DNA from: Corynebacterium imitans
Lineage (GTDB): Bacteria > Actinomycetota > Actinomycetes > Mycobacteriales > Mycobacteriaceae
Assembly (NCBI RefSeq): GCF_000739455.1
Contig: NZ_CP009211.1
Coordinates: forward strand, 434,001-498,000
Direction: 5' to 3'
Length of the DNA: 64,000 nucleotides
Positions 1 through 9,337 of the stretch are shown here, piece after piece (the first letter of the stretch is position 1; each line of letters begins with the position of its first letter). A program made the position numbers and the translations under genes. The notes under the pieces were generated by a model. That model made no database searches. It had not been told where the DNA came from and saw only the letters and a program-made list of their open reading frames with translations.

Positions 1-339
1 TGGCAGGCGCGCGAGATCGGCGAGGGCCTGCGGGGTGACGCGGACGCGGAGAACGTGGTGGATCGGGCCGCAGCCGAGCTGGGGATCAAGTTCTACATGC
101 TCAGCCCGTCGGCGTTCTGGCCGTTCCAGCTCGAGCGCCTGCAGATGCAGCGTGGCTTTTGGACCTCGCGCGGGCTCACGCCCGTCTACCGCAAGGGCGA
201 TGTGGTGATCTTCGCGGTAAACAAGGAGTTCACCCAGGACGAGCTTGAGCGCATGCTTGCCGACGCCCACTCGCACGGCTCCGACGACCTCTTCGAGCAG
301 GCACCTTCTGACACTGCGGAACTTACGCCCCTGCAGTAA
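1..339 (+). CDS. C-terminal part of an uncharacterised protein (5' end outside the window)
   Basis: An open frame runs in from base 1 and stops at 339, leaving 112 residues. The tail is acidic and polar and has no membrane segment. One recognisable stretch is aromatic (FYMLSPSAFWPFQLERLQ). I do not recognise the family. In corynebacteria a conserved gene lies between truA and eccB, and this could be its end, but it could equally be another gene. It is co-directional with eccB, 62 bp away. A 7-bp-stem hairpin (CTGGCTC/GAGCCAG, 351-369) lies in the gap and has no T-tract. Confidence 0.6.
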   Translation, partial: WQAREIGEGLRGDADAENVVDRAAAELGIKFYMLSPSAFWPFQLERLQMQRGFWTSRGLTPVYRKGDVVIFAVNKEFTQDELERMLADAHSHGSDDLFEQAPSDTAELTPLQ

Positions 340-401
340 AATGAAGCGGTCTGGCTCGGGGGGAGCCAGTGACCGCACAAAACGTATGGGGGGATACACC
401 T

Positions 402-1676
402 ATGGCGCGCTTGCTGCCAACAACAAAAACACAGGTTTCCGGGCACCGCTTTTTGCGACGCAGGGTGGAGCACGGCCTGATCCTGGGTGATATCCGAATG
501 ATTCACGACCCGCTTTCCTCGCGGCGTCGCGCCATGATTTTCGGGGTAGTGGCGGTGGTGATGATCTCTGGTGTCATGGGGCTGTTCGCTTGGATGCGGC
601 CGAACCCGAACCCGGGCGAAGCGGCGATTATCCGCGCGGCCGACGGGAGCCTGTTCGCGCGGGTGGACGAGACCGTGCACCCGGTCACCAACCTGACCTC
701 GGCGCGGCTGATCGTGGGCGGGCCGGAAGAACCGGTGCGGGCGGGCGATGAGCACTTGGCGACGCTCGCCCGCGGCGTGCCCGTTGGCATCGGGGTGGCA
801 CCTTCGGTGTTCGCGCCGGAGGACGCGGCGGAGACGTACTGGTCGGCGTGCACGGTGCCGGGGTCGGACGCGGAGCCCGAGGTAGTGGTGCGCGCGGTGG
901 ACGCGCAGGTGCCGTCGCTCGGGCCGGAGTCCGCGATCGTTGCGGAGGTGGATCACCGCGACTGGCTGGTCACCGCGCAGGGGCGCGCGCAGCTGCCGCC
1001 GTCGACAACCCCGGACGGCCGGATCGTGCGCCGCGTCTTAGGGATTGATGCGTCCACACCGCGTTGGCGTCCGCCCGCGCAGCTTTTCGGAGCGCTGCAG
1101 GAGCAGCCGTCGTTTGCGCTGCCGGATCCGCTGCCGCGCGTGCTGCGTACCGGCGAGCGGGAATGGGCTGAGACCTCCGGCGGCGTGCAACCGATTACCA
1201 GCGTGCAGGCGGAGATTCTGCTGGAGGCGGGCGCGCAAGTCACGGAGGTGCCCGCCCAGGCTGTGGCGGAGAAGCCCGACGCGGAGAACCCAGCGCCGAT
1301 CCGCTTGCCCGAGCACCGTATGCGCCTGCTCGACCCAGCGGGCGAGCCCGCAGACGAGCCGGAGGCGACCTGTATTACAGAAGACGGCGGGGCGGCGACG
1401 CTTCCCGCATCAGAGGCGATGGTCGGCCACGTGCGCCTCTCCGGTGCGGGCCCGGCGTCGTATTTTGTCGGTCTGCCGTCCGGCGCGGTGGCCGTAGACA
1501 CCGGCAACGGCTACCACGTGGTGGATCAGACCGGGCTGCGCCACGGGGTACCCGATGAGGCGACCCTTGAGGCTATCGGTGCTGCCAAGGTGGAGCAGGT
1601 GCCGTGGCGGTTGGTGCAGCTGCTGCCGCGCGGGGAGGCACTAGAGCGAACTGCGGCGCTCACGGCGACGTACTAA
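402..1676 (+). CDS. eccB: EccB, type VII secretion core membrane protein
   Basis: EccB is a structural subunit of the ESX inner-membrane complex, with one membrane helix and a large extracytoplasmic domain. The N-terminus reads MARLLPTTKTQVSGHRF, close to the usual EccB opening, followed by an Arg-rich stretch and a single hydrophobic helix at about residues 43-65. The periplasmic part is about 360 residues, giving 424 in total, slightly short for the family. I chose ATG 402 because a GGGGGG run lies just upstream and the family motif starts there; a GTG at 369 would add 11 residues. It converges on mycP across the 69-bp repeats. No eccE is present, which matches ESX-4-type loci. Confidence 0.92.
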   Translation: MARLLPTTKTQVSGHRFLRRRVEHGLILGDIRMIHDPLSSRRRAMIFGVVAVVMISGVMGLFAWMRPNPNPGEAAIIRAADGSLFARVDETVHPVTNLTSARLIVGGPEEPVRAGDEHLATLARGVPVGIGVAPSVFAPEDAAETYWSACTVPGSDAEPEVVVRAVDAQVPSLGPESAIVAEVDHRDWLVTAQGRAQLPPSTTPDGRIVRRVLGIDASTPRWRPPAQLFGALQEQPSFALPDPLPRVLRTGEREWAETSGGVQPITSVQAEILLEAGAQVTEVPAQAVAEKPDAENPAPIRLPEHRMRLLDPAGEPADEPEATCITEDGGAATLPASEAMVGHVRLSGAGPASYFVGLPSGAVAVDTGNGYHVVDQTGLRHGVPDEATLEAIGAAKVEQVPWRLVQLLPRGEALERTAALTATY

Positions 1677-1772
1677 GTCTTGACTTGGCTCAAATTGATG
1701 CCGAAGCGTTGGGCCGGTTTTGGGCTCTTCCGCGGCCGGAAAAGCCGACAGCGAAGCACACCCGACGGCGCT

Positions 1773-1965
1773 GGTCTAAATGGAGCTAGCTCCGTTTAGG
1801 AAGATCGGCGTCCCGCGACCTGGGGTTTTGCGGCCGGGGTTGGTCTAAATGGAGCTAGCTCCGTTTAGGAACTTCGGTGACTGGCGACCTGGGATTTTGC
1901 AACCGGCGCTGGTCCAAATGGAGCTAGCTCCATTTAGGAAGATCGGCGACCCGCCACCCGGGCTC
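1773..1965. repeat. Three tandem 69-bp repeats, each with a 24-bp palindrome
   Basis: Three units start near 1773, 1842 and 1911, with an exact 69-bp period. Each opens with a 24-bp palindrome: 1776-1799, 1845-1868 and 1914-1937. The first twelve bases are CTAAATGGAGCT and the remainder is near its reverse complement, centred on AGCTAGCT. The rest of each unit is conserved but diverged (GGAAGATCGGCG...). The array lies between the convergent eccB and mycP, and the mycP stop codon falls inside the third palindrome. There is no T-tract, so a plain intrinsic terminator is not obvious. Confidence 0.85.
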
Positions 1966-3124
1966 GCACCAGCGGTGCCGCGAACAGGCAGACCAGCAGC
2001 ATCGCTGCAGCGAGCAGCACGTTGCCCAACTTGCCTACTGACGCCGACACCTGCTCCTCGGCAGGGCGCAGGGCAAGCGGTTCGGCGTCCGAGGAAGATG
2101 CCGGCGGCAGCTGGGTCACTGCCGCCAGCGGGTCGAGCGCGCCTCCGCTCGGTTGGGATGCGGCGTAGAGGTGCGCGCGCACTTCGGCGGGGTGCAGGTG
2201 CGGGTAGCGCTGCATGAGCAGGGCCGCAGCACCGGTAACAACCGGGGCGGCGAAGCTCGTGCCCGCGTACGGGGCGGGCCCGTTGTCGCTGTGGGTGCCG
2301 GTGGCGAACCCGGTGCCGTCGGAAGCCAGCGCGAGCGGGACTGTGCCCTGCGCGGACAGCGCCGGGCCGGGCACGCGGATGGAGTAGCCGGCGAGTGTCT
2401 GCGCGTCCTCGCGGGCGGCGACGGCGAGCACGGTGGGCGAGTGCGCGGGGAAGACGGTGTAGCCCTGGGCGCACTCGCCGGATTCGTTGCCGGCTGCGGC
2501 GACGACCACCACGCCTTCGGCCTCAGCGTGGGCAAGAGCAATGTCCAGGGGCTGGGTGTCGATGCGCTCGGCGATCTCGGGCGGTTGGCAGGAGACGACG
2601 GAGATGTTGATGATGTCGGCGCGTTCGTCGATGGCGTTGTGGATGGCGTCGGCAAGCGTGGCCAGCGAGCCTGCGTTGGGGTCGTCGCTTTCGCGGTCGC
2701 GGTAGTGCGCGGAGGTCTGGCGGATGGCGATGAGCTCCGCGTCCGGGGCAACGCCGTGGGTTTTCCCGGCGATGATGCCGGCGACGACGGTGCCGTGCGA
2801 GTCGCAGTCGGCAAAAGGGTCGGGGTTGTCGTGGTCGACAAAGTCGCGTCCCCGGTCAAGGCGGGTGAGCTCCGGGTGCGGGTGGACGCCGGTGTCGATG
2901 ACGGCGACGCGCACCCCAGCGCCGGTGGCGAAGCGGTGTGCGCGGTCGACCGGATCGGTGCGCGCCTGGCGGGCTTGCTCATCGACGTTTAGCGGTGCAG
3001 GCGGGCTGGCGTGGACGGGCACGGCGCAGGCGTAGTCCTGGGCGTGTGCAGTCGGGGCGAGAAGCGGTAGCGGGGCGCACAACAGCGCGGCTGCGGCAAG
3101 AGCGGTGAAGCGTTTCATGCTCAC
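1934..3124 (-). CDS. mycP: MycP mycosin, subtilisin-like serine protease of the T7SS
   Basis: This is a membrane-anchored subtilase required by ESX systems. It has an N-terminal signal peptide (residues about 1-29, cleavage near AHA-Q) and a complete triad: D77 in VAVIDTGVH, H110 in DSHGTVVAGI and S290 in AGTSFAAPVV. A C-terminal membrane helix at about residues 365-386 is followed by a short Arg-rich tail. At 396 residues it is shorter than mycobacterial mycosins. It starts with GTG at 3124 and overlaps the eccD stop by 4 bp, so the two are translationally coupled. The stop codon is embedded in the tandem repeat array. Confidence 0.95.
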   Translation of the reverse strand: MSMKRFTALAAAALLCAPLPLLAPTAHAQDYACAVPVHASPPAPLNVDEQARQARTDPVDRAHRFATGAGVRVAVIDTGVHPHPELTRLDRGRDFVDHDNPDPFADCDSHGTVVAGIIAGKTHGVAPDAELIAIRQTSAHYRDRESDDPNAGSLATLADAIHNAIDERADIINISVVSCQPPEIAERIDTQPLDIALAHAEAEGVVVVAAAGNESGECAQGYTVFPAHSPTVLAVAAREDAQTLAGYSIRVPGPALSAQGTVPLALASDGTGFATGTHSDNGPAPYAGTSFAAPVVTGAAALLMQRYPHLHPAEVRAHLYAASQPSGGALDPLAAVTQLPPASSSDAEPLALRPAEEQVSASVGKLGNVLLAAAMLLVCLFAAPLVRARVAGRRSS

Positions 3125-4404
3125 AGCCCCCTGATCAGCGCGAAGAGTCCTGCGATGTGGAGCGCGAGCGGGAGTGCGGCGATGATGGCGGCGGTCTCCG
3201 CGCGCTCAAACCACACCACGGTGGTGGGCTCCAGCTCCGGGACGTTGCGTACCCAGATCGCAGCGGTCGCGGCGGTAAGCGTGGCAAGCAGCGCCATGGC
3301 GATTGCTACGGGGTGCGGGTTGTCGGTGCGAGCCACGGCGAGCGCGCACGCGCACACCGCGCCGAGGGCGGCGGTGACCAGCGCCGCGCGCGGTACCGGG
3401 TAGTGGTGGCGGGTGGCGTAGATGCCCAGTGCCCCGGCGGTACACACGCTCAATGCGCACACCCAGGCCCCGCCTGCCCAGGCAATGGCAAAAAGTGCAG
3501 GCAGCATGCTGGCGGCCACCGCACAGGAGATGGCGGCGACGAGCGTGATCGCACGTTGGCTGCGCTCGTCGACATCAGGCTGGTAGCCGTCGGCAGTCGC
3601 GAAGGCTTCGCCCGCGGTGGGCACGCGCGGGACCTTCAGACCCGCGGCGCGGGTGGCTACAGCCGGGGTGGAGAGGACGGTGAGGAGTCCGGCGAGCACC
3701 GTCAGCGCCGCCGGGGCTTGCGCGCTCGGCAGCCACACCCCGCACGCCCCGATGCTGAGCAGGACGCTTAACGTGACCGTGCACGCGGAGGCGAAAGGCC
3801 CGGCCAACCCGAGTACGGCACCGAGGACGACGAGCGCGCAGGCAGTGGCGGCTCCCGCGAAGACGCCCAGCGCCACATCGACGGGCTCCCACGCGCCGGG
3901 CAGACCTGCGACCCAGCAGGCCACCGAAATCGCCGCCACACCCGGCAGCGGGGCGAACAGCGTGGAGACGCGCGACAACACGGCCAGCGCAAACACGGCG
4001 AGCGCGCCCACACCGAGCGCGACAGGAAGGGAGGTGAACATCCCGGCGAGGACAGCCAGCCCGAGCACACCGGCGAAGCTGGCCAGGTGGGCCAGGCCCG
4101 TGGTGTCGCGGGTGCCGACGGCTGCCGCGGCGAGTGACTCGGCGGCGTCGCGAACCACTGGCGGCTCGATTGACTCTTGGGGCCTCAGGACGGTCACGGC
4201 GCCGTCGCGAAGCTTGAGCTTGTGCAGCGGGGTGTGCATATCCAGCGGCGCGCCGCCGACGGTCGAAGCCTCCCACGGGCGGTGGATGCGCGGCAGGTCG
4301 ACGAATGTGGCCAGCTCAGGCAGCACTTCCGCGAAAGTCGACGAGGTGGGCAATACCAGGTCGATGTCGCGGTGGAAGGACACGGCGGAAACGCGCACGG
4401 TCAT
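3121..4404 (-). CDS. eccD: EccD, multi-spanning T7SS membrane channel component
   Basis: EccD forms the multi-helix membrane vestibule of the ESX complex. The first 90 or so residues (MTVRVSAVSFHRDIDLVLPT...) look like the cytosolic ubiquitin-like domain, including the family's P-x-I-H-x-P-W region near residue 37. The rest is almost continuously hydrophobic, consistent with about eleven helices. I chose ATG 4404: the frame stays open far upstream, but that extension runs antisense into eccC and is not family-like. The length is 427 residues. It is transcribed away from eccC and coupled to mycP. Confidence 0.9.
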   Translation of the reverse strand: MTVRVSAVSFHRDIDLVLPTSSTFAEVLPELATFVDLPRIHRPWEASTVGGAPLDMHTPLHKLKLRDGAVTVLRPQESIEPPVVRDAAESLAAAAVGTRDTTGLAHLASFAGVLGLAVLAGMFTSLPVALGVGALAVFALAVLSRVSTLFAPLPGVAAISVACWVAGLPGAWEPVDVALGVFAGAATACALVVLGAVLGLAGPFASACTVTLSVLLSIGACGVWLPSAQAPAALTVLAGLLTVLSTPAVATRAAGLKVPRVPTAGEAFATADGYQPDVDERSQRAITLVAAISCAVAASMLPALFAIAWAGGAWVCALSVCTAGALGIYATRHHYPVPRAALVTAALGAVCACALAVARTDNPHPVAIAMALLATLTAATAAIWVRNVPELEPTTVVWFERAETAAIIAALPLALHIAGLFALIRGL

Positions 4405-4582
4405 GCGAACAATGTGATGGGCAGATGTAGCTACCAAGGAAAACCCCCGAAAAGTGTGTGCGCGAACCCCCATTTGCCGCGCGGTGTTTCCAAGTATGGC
4501 GTAAACTGCCGGGCACGTCCACAGCTCGCACGTCTGGTTCGGGGGAACCAGCGGCTGTGGCAGATCTTGGGGGGGATTTTTC
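4405..4582. promoter_or_regulatory. Divergent eccD/eccC control region with a two-part hairpin
   Basis: This 178-bp gap separates divergent eccD and eccC and must hold both promoters. A hairpin occupies 4519-4560: the outer arms CCACAGC/GCTGTGG flank an inner perfect stem CTGGTTC/GAACCAG with a GGGG loop. It ends just before the G-rich ribosome-binding site of eccC (GGGGGGG near 4569-4575). It does not carry the GGAAC-N17-CGTC promoter found at esxB. I see no convincing sigma-A hexamer pair. A role in controlling eccC translation is inference. Confidence 0.4.
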
Positions 4583-7500
4583 GTGCTCGGAGTCGACCAC
4601 AATCCGGTACTCGTGCCCACGCGCATGCCGCTTGCCGACGCCCCGCCGCTGCCCAGCGGCGCACTCCACGCAGAAGCTGTGCCCAACGCGCAGAAGCACC
4701 AGCCGCTGCCTCTGCTACGTATCCTGCTGCCGATCGTGATGATGGTGGCCGTCGGCGCGGTCATGGCGCTGATGTTGCTCTCCGGTAGGGCGATGGGGCC
4801 GATGATGCTGATCTTCCCGCTCATGATGGCCTTCGGGCTCATCGCCATGTTCCAGCCGCAGGAGCAGCAGAGCGATATCGACGAGACGCGCAGGGTCTAC
4901 CTGCGCCACCTGGACGCGCTGACCAAGCAGGCTCGCGCCAACGCGGTCAAACAGCGCGCCCACTTTTCCTACCTGCACCCGGAGCCGGCGATGCTGCTCA
5001 CCGGGGTGGACAGCGCACGGGTGTGGGAGCGCGGCACGGACACGCCAGAGGCGCTGCAGGTGCGGTTGGGCACTGGTGCGATGGCGCTGTGCACGCCGGT
5101 AGAGGTGGACGATCCCGGCTCGCCGGAGGACCTCGATCCGGTATGCGCGGTGAGCTTGCGTCGGGCGGTCGCGGCGGTGGGCACCGTGCCCGGGATGCCG
5201 ATCGTGGTGCAGCTGGCCGCCTTCCCCGCCATTACGCTCGCAGGGCCGCGCGCCCACGACGTGGCCAGTGCAGTGGTGTCGCAGCTGGCCTTCTTCCACG
5301 GCCCGGAGACAGTCGGCCTTGAGCTGGAGCATGCGGCAATGCCGTGGGCGAAGTGGCTGCCGCACGCGCGCGAGCCGGAGCGCGCCCAGTTCCGCGTGGT
5401 GGTGGCGCAAGCGCGCCGGGGCGCGGACGATTCGGCGTTCGCGCCCGCGCACGCCAGCGCCGATTGCGTGATCACGGTGGACGAGGACCCGGAGGCCTTC
5501 GTCAGCGAGCACGCCTTCCACGTCGTGTGCACAGACGAGCTGGCCGCGGTCACCGAGTCGGGCCGCGAGTATCTCGGCGTGCCCGATCCTTTTAGTGCGG
5601 AGGAGGCGGCACTGATCGCGCGCCACTTGGCCTTTTATCGACGCCCCACCGGTACCAGCAATGTGCGAAAAACCGGGGGCGACCTGCTCGCCATGCTGGG
5701 CATCGACGACATCGACGTGCTCGATGCAGCTACGATGTGGCCGGGCAGGGAGGGCACCCGCCAACGGCTCACCGTCCCCATCGGGGCCACGCCCGAGGGC
5801 GAGCCCGTCTACCTGGACCTCAAGGAGGCGGCCCACGGCGGCATGGGCCCGCACGGGCTGTGCATCGGTGCTACGGGATCCGGGAAGTCGGAATTGCTCA
5901 AAAGCCTGGTCGCAGCGCTCGTGGCGACGCATTCGCCAGAGGAGATCAACCTGGTGCTCGTCGATTTTAAGGGCGGTGCGACCTTCCTAGGCTGCGAGGG
6001 CCTGCCGCACACCTCGGCGGTGATTACCAACTTGGAGGACGAGGCCGTGCTGGTCGAGCGCATGTATGACGCGATTTCGGGGGAGATGCACCGTCGCCAA
6101 GAGCTCCTGCGCACCGCGGGCAACTACGCCAACATCACCGATTACACCGCCGCCCGCCTGCGTGGGGAGGAGCTCGCCCCGCTGCCCGCGCTGGTGATCA
6201 TCGTGGACGAGTTCTCCGAGCTGCTCACCCAGCACCCACACTTCGCAGAACTCTTCGTGGCCGTGGGCAGGCTCGGCCGCTCGCTCGGGGTGCATTTGCT
6301 TCTGGCCTCCCAGCGCTTGGAGGAGGGCAAGCTGCGCGGGCTGGATTCGCACCTGTCGTATCGCATTGGCCTGAAGACCTTCTCTGCCGGCGAGTCGCGC
6401 CAGGTCCTCGGCGTGCCGGACGCCTACGAGCTACCGGGCGAGCCCGGCTCGGGCTTTCTCAAGGCGGGCTCGCCGGACCTGGTGCGCTTCCGCGCCTCCT
6501 ACGTCTCCGGGCCGCTGACCCGGCGCGTTGCGGCGCGCGGTAGCTCGGAGGTTCCGACAGTTCGTCTCTTTGATGGCTGGGAGACGGCAGCCGCCGAAGC
6601 GGCGGCAGTGGACGCGGTGGACACCGTTGAAACCGTGGAGACGAGCACGACCTTTGAGGCGATCGTGGCCAAAGCGGGCGAACTCGCCGCCGCAGGCGGG
6701 ATGCGTGCACACCAGGTGTGGCTGCCGCCGTTGCCGGATACGCTCGCGCTGCACGCGGTAAGCCCCGACAGCCCCGACAGCCCCGTCGCGCAGACAGGCG
6801 CGGCGCTCACCGCGCCCGTCGGGCTCATCGACCTGCCCTACCGCCAGCGCCAGGATCCACTGGTCGTCGACCTCGGCGCGTCTGGCGGACACATCGCGAT
6901 TGCGGGCGGGCCGCAGACCGGCAAGTCCGCCGCGCTGCGTACGATCGCGGCAGCACTCGCACTGGCGCACACGACCGACCAGCTGGCCATCTACGGCATC
7001 GACGCCGGCTCGGGCGGCCTCGACGACCTGGAGCGCCTCCCGCACGTCGCGGGTGTCGCGCTGCGCACGGACGAGGAGCGGGTGCGCCGCGTCGTCGATG
7101 AGGTGGTGGAGCTGTTGGACGCGGGGGAGGGGCACCGTGGCGTCGAGAAGCATACGCTGCTGCTTCTCGACGGTTGGCACACCCTGTGCGCACCCGACTC
7201 CAAATTCGAAGACTTGAAGGAGCCGCTGGCGCGCATCGCCTCCGAAGGCCCCGCTGCGGGCGTGCACCTGGCGGTGACCACGCAGCGCTGGAACGCGATT
7301 CGGCCAAACGTGCGCGACCTGATTGGCACCCGCTACGAGCTGCATTTGACCGAGCCCATGGACTCGCTGATCGACCGTAAGCTGCAGCAGAAGCTGCCCG
7401 CGAAGCCAGGTCACGGGCTGACCCCCGACGGCACGCACATGCTGTTCGCGCACGCGAATGCGCAGGATATTGCACACATCGCCGCGACCGCCGCCGGTCA

Positions 7501-8251
7501 GGAGCCGGTGCCGAAGCTCAAGGTGCTGCCCACACACGTGCGCACCGCGGAGCTGCTTGCGGGAAGTCCGCACGCTCTCCCGATCGGGGTTGGCGGGCCG
7601 CGCCTTGCGCCACTGCACAGCCAGTCCGGGCACCTGCTGGCTATCGGGGCCGGCGGCGCCGGCAAATCCACCGTGATCGCCAGCGCCATCACCGCGATTC
7701 AAGCGATGGATCGCGAAGATGCCCGCATGGTCATTTGCGACCCGCGCCGGGCCCACCTCGGGCGCGCCGCAGACGACATGACGGCCGCTTACGCCGCCTC
7801 GTCCACCGCCATTGCCGAGGCGATCCGCGCGCTGGTGACCACGATGCGCGATCGGCTGCCCGGCTCAGACGTCACGCCCGCTCAGCTCGCTGATCGTTCC
7901 TGGTGGACCGGGCCTGATATTTACCTGGTCATCGACGATCTTGAGCTCGTCGGCGAGGAGCACTTGCGCGAGGTGGTCGCGCTGCTGCCACACGCGCGCG
8001 ACATCGGCCTGCACGTGGTTGCCGCCCGCAAGTTCGGCGGGGTGGCGCGCGCGATGTTCGGCGGCTTCCTCGGCGCGCTCAAGGACACCCACCCGGACGT
8101 GCTCATCATGGACGGCACCCGCGAGGAGGGGGCGCTGTTCGGCGTGAAGCCGAAGCCGCAAGCCCCTGGCCGCGCCACCCTGGTACAAGCCGGGTCTGTG
8201 CAAGGCACCGTCCAGCTGTGCGCGCCCTACGAGGAAGGAGCAACCCTATGA
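4583..8251 (+). CDS. eccC: EccC, three-domain FtsK/SpoIIIE-type T7SS ATPase
   Basis: EccC is the motor that recognises WXG100 substrates and drives secretion. After a short cytosolic N-terminus come two membrane helices (about residues 45-66 and 72-90). Three ATPase modules follow, with Walker A motifs GATGSGKS (429-436), GGPQTGKS (775-782) and GAGGAGKS (1022-1029). The Walker B of module 1 is LVIIVDEF near residue 540. The length of 1,222 residues is right for an unsplit EccC. It starts with GTG 4583, with a G-rich ribosome-binding site 7-8 bp upstream. Its stop overlaps the next start (ATGA). The YxxxD signal that EccC-type ATPases recognise has been removed from the esxB downstream. Confidence 0.96.
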   Translation: MLGVDHNPVLVPTRMPLADAPPLPSGALHAEAVPNAQKHQPLPLLRILLPIVMMVAVGAVMALMLLSGRAMGPMMLIFPLMMAFGLIAMFQPQEQQSDIDETRRVYLRHLDALTKQARANAVKQRAHFSYLHPEPAMLLTGVDSARVWERGTDTPEALQVRLGTGAMALCTPVEVDDPGSPEDLDPVCAVSLRRAVAAVGTVPGMPIVVQLAAFPAITLAGPRAHDVASAVVSQLAFFHGPETVGLELEHAAMPWAKWLPHAREPERAQFRVVVAQARRGADDSAFAPAHASADCVITVDEDPEAFVSEHAFHVVCTDELAAVTESGREYLGVPDPFSAEEAALIARHLAFYRRPTGTSNVRKTGGDLLAMLGIDDIDVLDAATMWPGREGTRQRLTVPIGATPEGEPVYLDLKEAAHGGMGPHGLCIGATGSGKSELLKSLVAALVATHSPEEINLVLVDFKGGATFLGCEGLPHTSAVITNLEDEAVLVERMYDAISGEMHRRQELLRTAGNYANITDYTAARLRGEELAPLPALVIIVDEFSELLTQHPHFAELFVAVGRLGRSLGVHLLLASQRLEEGKLRGLDSHLSYRIGLKTFSAGESRQVLGVPDAYELPGEPGSGFLKAGSPDLVRFRASYVSGPLTRRVAARGSSEVPTVRLFDGWETAAAEAAAVDAVDTVETVETSTTFEAIVAKAGELAAAGGMRAHQVWLPPLPDTLALHAVSPDSPDSPVAQTGAALTAPVGLIDLPYRQRQDPLVVDLGASGGHIAIAGGPQTGKSAALRTIAAALALAHTTDQLAIYGIDAGSGGLDDLERLPHVAGVALRTDEERVRRVVDEVVELLDAGEGHRGVEKHTLLLLDGWHTLCAPDSKFEDLKEPLARIASEGPAAGVHLAVTTQRWNAIRPNVRDLIGTRYELHLTEPMDSLIDRKLQQKLPAKPGHGLTPDGTHMLFAHANAQDIAHIAATAAGQEPVPKLKVLPTHVRTAELLAGSPHALPIGVGGPRLAPLHSQSGHLLAIGAGGAGKSTVIASAITAIQAMDREDARMVICDPRRAHLGRAADDMTAAYAASSTAIAEAIRALVTTMRDRLPGSDVTPAQLADRSWWTGPDIYLVIDDLELVGEEHLREVVALLPHARDIGLHVVAARKFGGVARAMFGGFLGALKDTHPDVLIMDGTREEGALFGVKPKPQAPGRATLVQAGSVQGTVQLCAPYEEGATL

Positions 8252-9213
8252 CCCGCGCCGAGACCCCACACGACACAGATACCCTGCAAGTGCGTGTCAC
8301 CGAGGAGGCGACTGTCTTTAGCGGCGCCGCGAACCTGCGCCGCTGTGACGCGCCCACACCTCTGGAAATCGCCACCTATATTCGCAGCGTCTTCGGCGAC
8401 GAGCCTCACGGCGCGCACGTGCACCTCATCGCCCAAGAGCAGGTGATCCACCTCATCGACCAGGCGCTCGCGGACTGCGGCATCCACCTCACCGCCGAGC
8501 TGCCCGCTGATGAGGCACCCACCACCACGCTGCCCGCTGTGCATACGCCAGAGCCGCTGCCGGTTGCGCGCCCGCGCGATACCAGCGAAGACCACGAATC
8601 ACGGCGCGCCGTGTGGCTCATCGTCGGCCTGGTCGTCGTGGTGGCGGCCGCCTGCGGCCTCGTGTTGTGGTGGACGTTCGGGCCTTCGCTTGACGACGCC
8701 CACGAGACCGCCCCAGAACGAGCTCCCGCCCCGCCGAGCCCAGCTGTGTCGAGCTCAGCTGCGCCCGAACCGGAGCCGGAAGTGCTCGAACAGGACGGGC
8801 TGAGCGTGCAGCTACCCGCCGGGTTCAGTATCGAAGAGGACGGGGACATGTGGCGGGCGGTAGGACCAGACCCAAACTTCCGCCTGCAGCTGAGTGTGGA
8901 CGAGCGCTACAACGTGCCCGCCCAAGCGCTCGCGGAGCAGCTGCGCGAAGACATCGAGCGCGACCCCGAGGTGGAACTGGTGGGCACCGACGGGCACGCC
9001 GTGACGTATCTAGAGCGCGCGGCGGACGGCTCGCAGGCGCTGTGGAAGACGTGGCCTGACGGTGCCGTACAGCTCTCGGTGGGGTGCCACACACGCTACG
9101 AGCCGACCAAAGTGCAGCAGGCGACGTGCACGATGGCGATGAATTCTGCCCGCTATAACCCGGAAAGCCGCAGCTCACAAGACCATGAGGGGGTGGTTGC
9201 CTTGGAAGGTTAA
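8248..9213 (+). CDS. Type VII secretion-associated protein, Rv3446c-like
   Basis: This 321-residue protein is translationally coupled to eccC (ATGA overlap, GAAGGAG ribosome-binding site). It has a globular cytosolic N-terminal part (about 1-95), a Pro-rich linker, one membrane helix (about 121-144), an extracytoplasmic Pro/Ser/Glu linker and a C-terminal domain from about residue 175. The position in an ESX-4 locus, between eccC and the esx pair, and the layout match the type VII secretion-associated family named after Rv3446c. Its biochemical role is unknown. The stop codon overlaps the AAAAATTTTT element of the esxB promoter. Confidence 0.78.
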   Translation: MTRAETPHDTDTLQVRVTEEATVFSGAANLRRCDAPTPLEIATYIRSVFGDEPHGAHVHLIAQEQVIHLIDQALADCGIHLTAELPADEAPTTTLPAVHTPEPLPVARPRDTSEDHESRRAVWLIVGLVVVVAAACGLVLWWTFGPSLDDAHETAPERAPAPPSPAVSSSAAPEPEPEVLEQDGLSVQLPAGFSIEEDGDMWRAVGPDPNFRLQLSVDERYNVPAQALAEQLREDIERDPEVELVGTDGHAVTYLERAADGSQALWKTWPDGAVQLSVGCHTRYEPTKVQQATCTMAMNSARYNPESRSSQDHEGVVALEG

Positions 9214-9258
9214 AAATTTTTCGCCTTTGAAGGGAACCGCAGGGCGTGTTTCAACGTC
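9212..9258 (+). promoter_or_regulatory. ECF-sigma-type promoter of esxB with upstream AAAAATTTTT
   Basis: The hexamer-like GGAAC at 9233-9237 and CGTC at 9255-9258 are separated by exactly 17 bp, the layout of actinobacterial ECF-sigma promoters. A palindromic AAAAATTTTT lies at 9212-9221. The same three parts, in the same order and spacing (within 1 bp), occur at 18760-18805 before another operon, with flanking identity (GGGAACCG-AGGG, CGTC-AATA). Predicted transcription would begin near 9265, leaving a leader of about 70 nt before the esxB ATG. In M. tuberculosis, ESX-4 esx genes are reported to depend on the ECF factor SigM. That the cognate factor here is SigM is inference. Confidence 0.65.
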
Positions 9259-9337
9259 CAATATATGAACGGGAAACCGCCGCCGGCGGCCACTGTTTAC
9301 AACCACACACATTCCACGCTTTCTATGAGGGGGAACC

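Noticed and set aside
369..401. GTG 369 as the start of eccB
   Set aside because: The EccB family begins at the MARLLPTT-type motif, and the G-rich ribosome-binding site fits ATG 402.
1773..1965. Tandem repeats as a CRISPR array
   Set aside because: The whole 69-bp unit is repeated, so there are no unique spacers, and no cas genes are nearby.
4540..4570. ECF promoter at GGGGGAACC before eccC
   Set aside because: There is no CGTC at 17 bp, and the GGAAC is part of a perfect hairpin too close to the start codon.
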